Part shown: positions 25,874 to 32,858 of the stretch, piece by piece
Layout: each line of letters starts with the position of its first letter
Numbering within the stretch: the stretch's first letter is position 1
Source of the DNA: CAYFLR01 sp964343805
GTDB lineage: Bacteria > Bdellovibrionota_B > Oligoflexia > CAYFLR01
Assembly: GCA_964343805.1 (NCBI GenBank)
Contig: CAYFLR010000064.1
Coordinates: 1 to 34,611 of the forward strand
Direction: 5' to 3'
Length of the DNA: 34,611 bases
Program-made: the position numbers and the translations under genes
Notes under the pieces: generated by a model
What the model was told of the DNA's origin: nothing
Seen by the model: the letters and a program-made list of their open reading frames with translations, nothing else
Database searches by the model: none

Positions 25874-26455
25874 ATGTCAGAGACATCACATCCTTTTATT
25901 GAAAAGCCAAATTTAGAAAATCTTAGTTTGAGAATCCTTTATGAAGGATTTTCCCCTGACATAATAGAAAAGATGAATGACTCCAATGAAATTCTCTCTC
26001 TCTCCTTTTGTATGAAGCCTTTGTTTAACTTTGTAAGAAATTATCAAATGTTCTTAAAACAGATTTATCCAGAAGGAGTATGTGACAAGCCTCTTTCATG
26101 GTTTAAACAGACATTGACTCCATTTAGCTCAATCTATCTTAATAAAGAAAAAATTGAACACTGCAGACAAATGAACATCACTATCAAAAATAAACGTCCC
26201 TTACACTATGCCGCCTCCGATCTGTTTGATCACATCCTTAAATTTGTCTCTTTTGAAGATTTTGTTGACCTCTTTCTAAAAAATTCTATTCACTGCTTCT
26301 CAGTTAATGAAATAATCTCTCAAATCCAAAAGACTCATTTGCGTATTCATCAAGTATCCCCTGAAATTGATGCTCCTATTCCAAAAGATATCTCNNNNNN
26401 NNNNNNNNNNNNNNNNNNAACTACCTTATTAATGGACATAAAATGCCTTTTCTAA
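25874..26455 (+). CDS. Uncharacterised protein, interrupted by a scaffold gap
   Basis: About 193 residues, starting 11 bp after the methyltransferase stop. I do not recognise it. It is mostly helical, with CMKPLFNFVRNYQMFLKQIYPE, KRPLHYAASDLFDHILKFVSFEDFVDLF and NEIISQIQKTHLRIHQ; no signal peptide. The N run at 26395-26418 falls near its C-terminus, and the residues after it (TTLLMDIKCLF) may be read in the wrong frame. The conserved spacing with the methyltransferase suggests a shared operon and possibly a shared task. No function is claimed. Confidence 0.6.
   Translation: MSETSHPFIEKPNLENLSLRILYEGFSPDIIEKMNDSNEILSLSFCMKPLFNFVRNYQMFLKQIYPEGVCDKPLSWFKQTLTPFSSIYLNKEKIEHCRQMNITIKNKRPLHYAASDLFDHILKFVSFEDFVDLFLKNSIHCFSVNEIISQIQKTHLRIHQVSPEIDAPIPKDIXXXXXXXXXTTLLMDIKCLF
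26395..26418. other. Assembly gap (24 N) near the 3' end of the gene at 25874
   Basis: Unlike the other three runs this one is 24 long, which may be an estimated rather than a placeholder length. The stop codon at 26453-26455 depends on it. Confidence 0.97.
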
Positions 26456-26480
26456 CTCTCGAACTAATAAAGGACAGATT

Positions 26481-27707
26481 ATGAACAAAGTATTAATTTT
26501 TCCTGCCACTGAGATGGACCCTGTTTATCGTGGTCTGAGAAAAAGAGTGAAAGAGCTTTCAGAAAATATTGATTGGTCATGCACTGATCAAGAAGAGGAG
26601 CTGTTTAATCATATAAAAATTGGAGATTACCCCCTTGTGGGTTTCAATTTAGGGCAAGAAGAGCAACTCAATTTAACTGAACAAGAAAAAATATCTAGTT
26701 TCTTGCCTCTTTTGGAAAAGTTAAACGATCATTTTCCAATATTTCCTCCTAAAATTTTTCTCATCAGCCCCTCATCATTTCAAAGAGAGACGGTGATGGC
26801 TTTCAGCGAGTTTAATATTTCATCCATCCTTAACTATCCTTTTCAGAAAGAAAAACTCACCGGAAAGTGGAATCAATTAATTAAAGAGTTTAGCCAGCTT
26901 TCAGAAGAAGAAAAGAGATATGAGAAAATTGAAGAGCACAGGCAGAAAGAAGAGCTCAAAGAAGCAGAAATGATTTCAGAAGAACTGATCCACTGTTTTG
27001 CCAAAACAGCCAGAGCTTTCTATGTTAAAGCAACAATTTTAGAGCTTAAAGAAGACTTAGAACAGGCAGAGAAAGTATTGAAAGAGGGCCTTGATATTAA
27101 CCCCAACCATCTTCCGACTTTAAAATCTTTAGCAAAAATTCTACTAAAACAAGATCGCCTCCTCGATGCCTACTCTATTCTAGATAAGGCTAATTCCCTT
27201 AACCCTTTTTGTATTGCCAGAAATCTGCAACTCGGGCAGACCTGTCTTAGTCTGACCAAACTCAATAAGGCCGAATCCTATTTTTCTAAAACCCTCGAGT
27301 TGGATTCTGATATGACTGAAGCTCAAGTGGGATTAGGAAAGGTCTGCTTTGCTAAAGGAGACCTCCTCAAAGCACGAGAAATGTTTGAGTTAACCGGCCA
27401 GGCTATGGAGTTAGCCCGATATTATAACAATCAGGGAGTGGAATTAATTGGAAAAAAAGAGTATTTGGAAGCCATTAATCTATATCGAAATGCTCAATAT
27501 GTTCTCCCAGAAGGAGCAAAATCGGCCCTCCTCTTCTTTAACCTGGCTCTCTCTTATGAGAAGTGGGGAAAGTTAGAACATGCCTATGAATATGCTAAAC
27601 TCGCCCTCATAAAAGATCCTAAGTACGATAAAGCTAGGCGGATGCAGGAACGTATTGTTAAAAGGCAACAGACTTTGAAAATGAAACAAAAAGGAAACGC
27701 CAACTAG
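26481..27707 (+). CDS. TPR protein with pseudo-receiver N-terminal domain
   Basis: 408 residues. Residues 1-135 have the alternating pattern of a receiver domain (KVLIFPA, LVGFNL, PKIFLISPSSFQRE, ISSILNYPFQKEKL), but the phospho-acceptor aspartate is missing (GDYPLVGFNLG), so phosphorylation is unlikely. Residues about 145-400 contain six or more tetratricopeptide repeats (AEKVLKEGLDINPNHLPTL, AESYFSKTLELDSDMTEAQ, AINLYRNAQYVLPEGAKS), predicting a protein-binding scaffold. The layout recalls receiver-TPR proteins of pilus and motility systems. A good AAAGGA site precedes the ATG. It shares its TAG stop, within the palindrome CTAG at 27704-27707, with the convergent acyl-CoA synthetase gene. 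Confidence 0.82.
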   Translation: MNKVLIFPATEMDPVYRGLRKRVKELSENIDWSCTDQEEELFNHIKIGDYPLVGFNLGQEEQLNLTEQEKISSFLPLLEKLNDHFPIFPPKIFLISPSSFQRETVMAFSEFNISSILNYPFQKEKLTGKWNQLIKEFSQLSEEEKRYEKIEEHRQKEELKEAEMISEELIHCFAKTARAFYVKATILELKEDLEQAEKVLKEGLDINPNHLPTLKSLAKILLKQDRLLDAYSILDKANSLNPFCIARNLQLGQTCLSLTKLNKAESYFSKTLELDSDMTEAQVGLGKVCFAKGDLLKAREMFELTGQAMELARYYNNQGVELIGKKEYLEAINLYRNAQYVLPEGAKSALLFFNLALSYEKWGKLEHAYEYAKLALIKDPKYDKARRMQERIVKRQQTLKMKQKGNAN

Positions 27708-29593
27708 TTGTAAATTTGGCCAATGAGGTCTTTATACTTATCAGACACCACATGCCTTTTGAGCTTAAAAGTGCTGTTTAATTCATCACCCACTTCAAAT
27801 GGTTTTTGTAAAATACGAAAGCCACCGATTCGCTCAAAAGATTTAAAACCATTGCGACTATTAATTTGAGTCTGAATTTCCCCTCGAATTAGATCAGATA
27901 CTTTTTCATTAATAAGAAGATCATCAAATCCCATCTCGGGAAGGCCATTGTTCTTAGCCCAATCCACCAAAGTGTCTTCATCAGCAACAACCAGTGCCCC
28001 GAGAAACTTTTGATCTTGGCCCACCACCATAGTTTGGGAGATATAGGGTGAACAGAGCATTTTATTTTCAATGGGAACAGGCTCCACATTTTCACCAGAA
28101 AGGAGCACAACTGTATCTTTGGCTCTTCCAGTGATGGTAATAGCATCGTTAAAGTTAATCATCCCGATATCACCAGTATTCATCCAGCCATCTTTGAGCA
28201 CAGCCGAGGTAGCCTCTGGGTTTTTATAGTAACCTTGCATTACCTGAGGACCTTTAATATGAATAACTCCACTGGAACCCTGAGGAAGCTTTTTCTCTAG
28301 ATCATTCACATCTCTTATTTCCACTTCAGTTTCAGGAATAGGACCTCCTACAGCACCTATTACAATGTGCTCAGGAGGACGCACAGAGATAACCGGAGAG
28401 GTTTCTGTCATTCCATATCCTTCCCAAACAGGTATTCCAATATCATTGAAAAAGAGATCAATATGAGAAGGCAAGGCTCCTCCACCAGAAATAGTTCCTC
28501 TTAATTGATTGCCAGTTACAGCTCTTAATTTTTTTGGAACAAAGCTAAGTAGAGTGGCTGGCAAAATCCAAAGTAGAAAACAAAATGCATGAACAAAAAA
28601 ACCATTAAAGCGATCCATGAAAGTGGGTTTTTCTAAATACCTCAAGGTTCCATTGAAAAAACGCTTAGCTTGATTAACCTGACTCAGAGCAAATAGAGAA
28701 GTTTTAATAAGCATTTTGGCAACTGTGGGTGATTTGTCAATTTTGGCCATCATTTTTTGATAAACCATTTCCCACAAACGAGGAGCAGACCCCATAATAG
28801 TGGGCTGTACATCTGACAGGTCGGCAACGATGGTCCTTATGGTTGTATAAAAAGTCTGCCCTCCGGCACTAATAAAGAGATATTCCACCACTCTTTCAAA
28901 AACATGCCAGATGGGTAAAATGGAAAGAGCCTTATCTTCTAACTTGAGTTTTACTAAAGGTTTTAAAGTTCTTACTTGAGAAACCATGTTGGCATGAGTG
29001 AGCATGACTCCTTTTGGAGTCCCAGTAGTCCCTGAGGTATAAATAATTGTAAAAAGATCAGATTCTTGGATGTTTTCCATCCGTTTTTCTATCTCACTGT
29101 CTCCCTCTTTTCTTAACTTACTCCCCTCTTCTACCAATGAATAAATATTTCTAACTTCTTCGGTTTCAGAAAAAGCCTTATCCATTACAATAATAGTTTT
29201 TATACTGGATAGCTGATCTTTTAATTTGAGCACTCTCTTTAGCATTTTTTCATTTTGAAGAATTAAGAAAGTAGATTCAGAATGATTCAAAATATAGACA
29301 ATTTCATCATCTGTGACATCTGTTCCTCTAGGAACATCAGCTGCACCATTCATAAGCACAGCCATGTCACAAAGAATCCACTCTAAGCAGTTATCTGCTA
29401 AAAGCCCCACATGATCTTTAGGGTTTAATCCTAGTTTAGCCAGGGCAGTCCCTAAATTGAGGGCCATTTCATGAAGTTCACTCCACGTAGGTCCATCATA
29501 AGGTCCTTTTAAAGAGGTTCTTGTCATAAAAGATGGATGATTAGCATATTTCTCAGCGGTGGCTTTAAAAACATCAGGCAACGTCTTAATCAT
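27704..29593 (-). CDS. Long-chain fatty acid-CoA ligase (AMP-forming)
   Basis: Activates fatty acids to acyl-CoA through an acyl-adenylate. About 629 residues. Seen: the AMP-binding P-loop YTSGTTGTPKG at 185-195, GYGMTETSPV at 392-401, TGD at 473-475 and GRAKD at 489-493. A hydrophobic stretch at about 331-352 (FFVHAFCFLLWILPATLLSF) suggests membrane association, as in bacterial FadD15-like enzymes. The ATG at 29593 is preferred to one at 29605 because GGAG sits six bases before it. The gene is convergent with the TPR gene (overlapping stops) and follows the double-DUF507 gene by 88 bp. Confidence 0.92.
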   Translation of the reverse strand: MIKTLPDVFKATAEKYANHPSFMTRTSLKGPYDGPTWSELHEMALNLGTALAKLGLNPKDHVGLLADNCLEWILCDMAVLMNGAADVPRGTDVTDDEIVYILNHSESTFLILQNEKMLKRVLKLKDQLSSIKTIIVMDKAFSETEEVRNIYSLVEEGSKLRKEGDSEIEKRMENIQESDLFTIIYTSGTTGTPKGVMLTHANMVSQVRTLKPLVKLKLEDKALSILPIWHVFERVVEYLFISAGGQTFYTTIRTIVADLSDVQPTIMGSAPRLWEMVYQKMMAKIDKSPTVAKMLIKTSLFALSQVNQAKRFFNGTLRYLEKPTFMDRFNGFFVHAFCFLLWILPATLLSFVPKKLRAVTGNQLRGTISGGGALPSHIDLFFNDIGIPVWEGYGMTETSPVISVRPPEHIVIGAVGGPIPETEVEIRDVNDLEKKLPQGSSGVIHIKGPQVMQGYYKNPEATSAVLKDGWMNTGDIGMINFNDAITITGRAKDTVVLLSGENVEPVPIENKMLCSPYISQTMVVGQDQKFLGALVVADEDTLVDWAKNNGLPEMGFDDLLINEKVSDLIRGEIQTQINSRNGFKSFERIGGFRILQKPFEVGDELNSTFKLKRHVVSDKYKDLIGQIYN

Positions 29594-29681
29594 AGAAAAC
29601 TCCATTTAAAATCTAAACTTACACCAATTTGTTTAGAATTGTTGATTCATCTTAGAACCAAACGTTTAATAGCTGTCGGAA

Positions 29682-30236
29682 TTAAATATTTTTTCTTGAG
29701 CGGAGTTCGAGGGAGATTTTTTCAAACATTACATTCCATTCTTCACTGTGAGGAGTTAAATTGGAATATTGCTTAGAGAGGATTTGAGTTACTTCGTCTA
29801 AGAATCCATTTTCAGCAGCAATGAACATTTGAATGGATGCAAAGATTTGTTTGCGTAGGAAGTTGTCATCTACATAAAAGTCTATTTCATCGAGTCTCCA
29901 TAGAGCCTTAATTATTTTATTGGTTTGACTCTCGGAACGTTCTTTACCATTAGTTATTACATAATCTTTATTTCTAGCAATTGTCTTCTTTATATCCTCT
30001 AATAACTCTTTTTCCGTAGAGTTAGTTTGATCAGCGAGGCCTTTCTTCTCTTCTAAATAGCGCCTTGCATCACGTGTTACTCTCTTTTCCATTGATAAAT
30101 CAGAGTGAAAAACATTCATGATGAGATTAATCACTGCATCTTCACCACCTTCTTCCACATAAATGCACTCTGCCTTTTGCAAGTCAGCAAACACCTTCTC
30201 ACTAACTTTAGATATCTGATCCATTGTAATGTTCAT
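29682..30236 (-). CDS. Protein with two tandem DUF507-like domains
   Basis: About 184 residues from the ATG at 30236. Residues about 5-94 (DQISKVSEKVFADLQK, INLIMNVFHSDLSMEKRV, LLEDIKKTIARNKDYVI) fit the DUF507 pattern of a roughly 90-residue helical protein. Residues about 100-184 repeat it (TNKIIKALWRLDEIDF, LRKQIFASIQMFIAAENG, MFEKISLELRSRKNI). In many genomes DUF507 proteins are single-domain and can occur as adjacent genes, so this looks like a fused pair. Function unknown. Upstream TTG and GTG codons are alternative starts. Its promoter faces that of the HEAT-like gene across a shared palindrome. Confidence 0.72.
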   Translation of the reverse strand: MNITMDQISKVSEKVFADLQKAECIYVEEGGEDAVINLIMNVFHSDLSMEKRVTRDARRYLEEKKGLADQTNSTEKELLEDIKKTIARNKDYVITNGKERSESQTNKIIKALWRLDEIDFYVDDNFLRKQIFASIQMFIAAENGFLDEVTQILSKQYSNLTPHSEEWNVMFEKISLELRSRKNI

Positions 30237-30300
30237 AAGCTTCACTCTCAATCAAGGTACACCACCCAATAACAATACCTTCCATATAGGATTTCAATTG

Positions 30301-30323
30301 ATCTTGCAAGATGTATCTTGCAA
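30301..30323. promoter_or_regulatory. Palindromic operator candidate between two divergent promoters
   Basis: ATCTTGCAAGAT (30301-30312) is a perfect 12-bp palindrome. It overlaps a perfect 20-bp inverted repeat, TTGCAAGAT-GT-ATCTTGCAA (30304-30323), so ATCTTGCAA also occurs twice as a direct repeat 14 bp apart. The TTGCAA cores coincide with the -35 boxes of promoters on both strands. Confidence 0.7.
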
Positions 30324-30345
30324 TGTTTTTCACGAAGATTATAAT
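30318..30345 (+). promoter_or_regulatory. Promoter of the HEAT-like/HD-GYP operon
   Basis: -35 TTGCAA (30318-30323), 16-bp spacer, perfect -10 TATAAT (30340-30345). Transcription would start near 30352, leaving a leader of about 38 nt that contains GAGGAG before the ATG at 30391. A weaker minus-strand promoter (TTGCAA at 30304-30309, 15-bp spacer, TATATG at 30283-30288) would serve the DUF507 gene. Confidence 0.7.
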
Positions 30346-30390
30346 AATTCATAGTTGAGGTAGTTATTCTGTAATTCGAGGAGACCCTTC

Positions 30391-31134
30391 ATGATTGAAT
30401 TTATTAATAAATTTATGGAAAATAGAAAGAAAAAATCACTAGAGAACGCCATTAAGCTCCTGTGTAACAAAAAAACAAACAAAGAAAACCGATTGGTGGC
30501 CATTGAAAAGCTGGAAGAAGAGGCAAAGACCAATGATGAAGCTCTGAGAGGACTCATTAAACGCTTCAATTTCAATATAGAGCATTCCATTTTAGATAAT
30601 AAAGAGAAGGAACATGTTCAAAAAATAATAATGAGCCATAAAGAAAGGGCTATTCCCCTGCTTCATGAAAACTTAGAGAAGGACTTTAATATCTCCTGGA
30701 CTATCCAAACTCTCAATAAATTAGGAATTGGCGATGTTGTTCCCGCTCTTCTTTCGGTGATTAATTATGAAGACCTCTCCTTTGCAAAAGATAAGTTAGA
30801 AAAAAACCTAGAAATCCTGACTATGCTACGGGATTATAAACATCCCGAAATATATGATAAAACAAAGGAATTTTTAGATAATCATGACGAGCGCATTCGC
30901 TTTGCCACCTTAGAATTGCTAGCCATTCAAGATCCCTCCAGAGCATCTCAAGATCTAGCCATCTATATAACCGATGAAACAGTGGAAAATCTTCGCCTGC
31001 AAAATCGAGTTATTAAGCTCTATCATGAGAACCAGTGGAAAATTCCTAACCATAAACAATTCAAAGGTGGTAAAATAAAGGACGGCATTTACATCGACAA
31101 CAAAGGACATATTAATTTTGTCAATGAATATTAA
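30391..31134 (+). CDS. HEAT-repeat-like helical protein
   Basis: 247 residues, entirely helical. Repeating units such as KERAIPLLHENLEKDFNISW, GIGDVVPALLSVINYEDLSF, HPEIYDKTKEFLDNHDERIR and FATLELLAIQDPSRASQDL have the spacing of HEAT or armadillo-type repeats, suggesting a protein-interaction scaffold. The C-terminus (GGKIKDGIYIDNKGHINFVNEY) is a short strand-rich tail. GAGGAG precedes the ATG. Its last 11 bases overlap the start of the HD-GYP gene, so the two are probably made together and may interact. Specific role unknown. Confidence 0.72.
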   Translation: MIEFINKFMENRKKKSLENAIKLLCNKKTNKENRLVAIEKLEEEAKTNDEALRGLIKRFNFNIEHSILDNKEKEHVQKIIMSHKERAIPLLHENLEKDFNISWTIQTLNKLGIGDVVPALLSVINYEDLSFAKDKLEKNLEILTMLRDYKHPEIYDKTKEFLDNHDERIRFATLELLAIQDPSRASQDLAIYITDETVENLRLQNRVIKLYHENQWKIPNHKQFKGGKIKDGIYIDNKGHINFVNEY

Positions 31135-32095
31135 CCTCCTAGATAATACTGAAGAGTTCCTCCAATTCAAGGTCTCGCTTTTACGGGACAACTCTCGGAC
31201 TCTCTTCGACATCTACTGTAAAGTAAAAAACGACTTTATTCTGTTTTCAAAGGCTAATTATAAATGGACTCTTGCTGAATTGCAGGAATTACTGAAAGCC
31301 AATGTTCGCGACCTCTACTATCACAAAAGAGATTTTCCCCTCTTTAAGAAATTTAAGAGTTCAATCATTCCCAAAGTTGAAATAGATCACAATGCCCCCC
31401 CTCAAAAAAGACTGATCTCTATTCAGAAGGTGGGATCCGATTTAATGGAGGCTCTATTTGAAGGAGAGGTAAAGAAAGAAGCTATTGATAATGCTAATAT
31501 TTTGATAGATGAAGTCCTGAATTGCCTCAACGAGGACATGTCCTCTATTCAAGTCTTGCAGCATCTAGCTAATCATGACTATTACACCTATTTTCATTCG
31601 GTGACCATGTCATCTTATGCCTGTGCTATTTCCAAAAAAATGGGGAATCCAGATGAAAAGACTAAACTCATTGGTCTCGGTTCATTGCTCCATGACATTG
31701 GTAAGAAAGAAATTTCCCTTTCCATCATAAATAAACCAGGCCCACTCACACCTGAGGAATGGGAAATAATGAAAAACCATCCCTCTATGGGATATAACCT
31801 CCTAAAAGAGCAAGAAATTGACCCTGTTTCACTGGATATAATACTTCACCATCACGAAAAACTGGATGCTTCGGGCTATCCAGATGGTTTAAGCGCCAAA
31901 GATATAAGCTTTGAATCACAAATAAGCTTCCTAAGTGATGTTTTTAGTGCCCTCACAACGAACCGATCTTATCATTATCGGAGAACCCGATTGGATGCCT
32001 TTCAACTGATTAAAGACAAGATGAAAGGACAATATAATAAGGACATATTTAAAATTCTAGTTTATCTCTTTTCTCAGATTAAAACCAAAGAGTGA
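31124..32095 (+). CDS. HD-GYP domain protein, likely cyclic-di-GMP phosphodiesterase
   Basis: About 323 residues from the ATG at 31124, which overlaps the end of the upstream gene. Residues 1-100 form an N-terminal domain ending LYYHKRDFPLFKKF, like the adaptor domains before many HD-GYP units. The HD-GYP domain keeps H158, H190-D191 with GK (LLHDIGKKEI), H219 (NHPSMGY), HHEK near 243-246, GYP at 251-253 and D272 (SDVFSALT). These are the metal and signature residues, so it is expected to hydrolyse cyclic-di-GMP. The GYP context reads DASGYP rather than DG(T/S)GYP, a minor change. Confidence 0.9.
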   Translation: MNINLLDNTEEFLQFKVSLLRDNSRTLFDIYCKVKNDFILFSKANYKWTLAELQELLKANVRDLYYHKRDFPLFKKFKSSIIPKVEIDHNAPPQKRLISIQKVGSDLMEALFEGEVKKEAIDNANILIDEVLNCLNEDMSSIQVLQHLANHDYYTYFHSVTMSSYACAISKKMGNPDEKTKLIGLGSLLHDIGKKEISLSIINKPGPLTPEEWEIMKNHPSMGYNLLKEQEIDPVSLDIILHHHEKLDASGYPDGLSAKDISFESQISFLSDVFSALTTNRSYHYRRTRLDAFQLIKDKMKGQYNKDIFKILVYLFSQIKTKE

Positions 32096-32097
32096 GT

Positions 32098-32112
32098 GTC
32101 TAAAATTTAGAC
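32098..32112. promoter_or_regulatory. 15-bp palindrome after the HD-GYP gene
   Basis: GTCTAAA-A-TTTAGAC, perfect on both sides of a single central base, 3 bp beyond the HD-GYP stop. It could be an operator or a small hairpin. A second stem follows at 32133-32154 (GGGTGT/ACACCC around an A-rich loop), which may be a weak terminator. Confidence 0.4.
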
Positions 32113-32241
32113 AGTTGTTTGAAAAATTAATAGGGTGTTAAAAAAATTACACCCTTGCTATTCTGAAAATAAACATAACTCAGCTTTATTGGTTCCATTT
32201 TTGTGATCAGAGTTTGGTATAAGAGTTGCACTGAGGTTAGA

Positions 32242-32258
32242 TAGGATATTGTATCCTA
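32242..32258 (+). promoter_or_regulatory. 17-bp palindrome upstream of the HExxH gene
   Basis: TAGGATA-TTG-TATCCTA, a perfect 7-bp inverted repeat with a 3-base centre, 22 bp before the TTG start at 32280. TTGCAC at 32226-32231 could be a -35 box placing the -10 inside the palindrome, an arrangement typical of repressor sites. The promoter call is weak; the palindrome itself is exact. Confidence 0.45.
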
Positions 32259-32279
32259 GTTATTAAACTTGAGGCCATT

Positions 32280-32858
32280 TTGACAAAACACTTATACAAC
32301 ATTTTTATCCTGATATTCGCCAGTCTCACTTTGTTTTATGGTGTCAAGGTTCTGCTTAACCAAGAGGAAGAACTTCCTGCCATTTTGCAAGAAGCTAAAA
32401 CTATCCCTGTGATATTACATGGAAAGCCAAAGTTTACTCAAGAGTCGATTGATATCGCGGTGCATGCCTATAATATAAAAATACTCCCCTTCCAGGATTG
32501 GCCTAAAATTGATCTCCAGCTTAATGATAGAGGTCTCACCATCCCAGGTAATATCATTTATAATGCGAAAGTCCTTATTGGCCCGGAAGCTTATTCCAGT
32601 TGGGGAATTCTTGGTTCTACCCTGGCCCATGAGATGGAAATCCATTGCAATCAGAATGTATATCTTATTGTTTTAAAAGATCTTTTAGGATTCAATGGAA
32701 CTCATGATGCGGAAAGAGAAGCCTACACTTACGAAATTCAAAACCAGCAGAGATTTAATCTCACCCTGCACGAAGTGTCTGAAATCACAAATATAATGAA
32801 TTACTATTACCCGACTCCCAAAGCCTTCTCTTTAAGCAGCAAAGCCATTAAGAAGTAA
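32280..32858 (+). CDS. Membrane-anchored protein with HExxH motif, putative metallopeptidase
   Basis: 192 residues. A hydrophobic segment at about 7-25 acts as a signal anchor. The motif H117-E118-M-E-I-H121 (STLAHEMEIH) fits a zinc peptidase HExxH site, and the downstream THDAEREAY (E145/E147) could supply the third zinc ligand, as in gluzincin-like proteins. I do not recognise the family, and the protein is small, so catalytic function is inference. The start is TTG, with GAGG six bases upstream; no ATG is available nearby. It is probably periplasmic. Its 3' end overlaps the convergent thioredoxin-like gene by 11 bp. Confidence 0.65.
   Translation: MTKHLYNIFILIFASLTLFYGVKVLLNQEEELPAILQEAKTIPVILHGKPKFTQESIDIAVHAYNIKILPFQDWPKIDLQLNDRGLTIPGNIIYNAKVLIGPEAYSSWGILGSTLAHEMEIHCNQNVYLIVLKDLLGFNGTHDAEREAYTYEIQNQQRFNLTLHEVSEITNIMNYYYPTPKAFSLSSKAIKK

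Noticed and set aside
7541..26425. Similar short sequences (AACCACT/AAGTGGTT, AACTACC) at several gap edges, as if one repeat caused the gaps
   Set aside because: Matches are under 8 bp, in differing orientations, and all belong to the flanking coding sequence.
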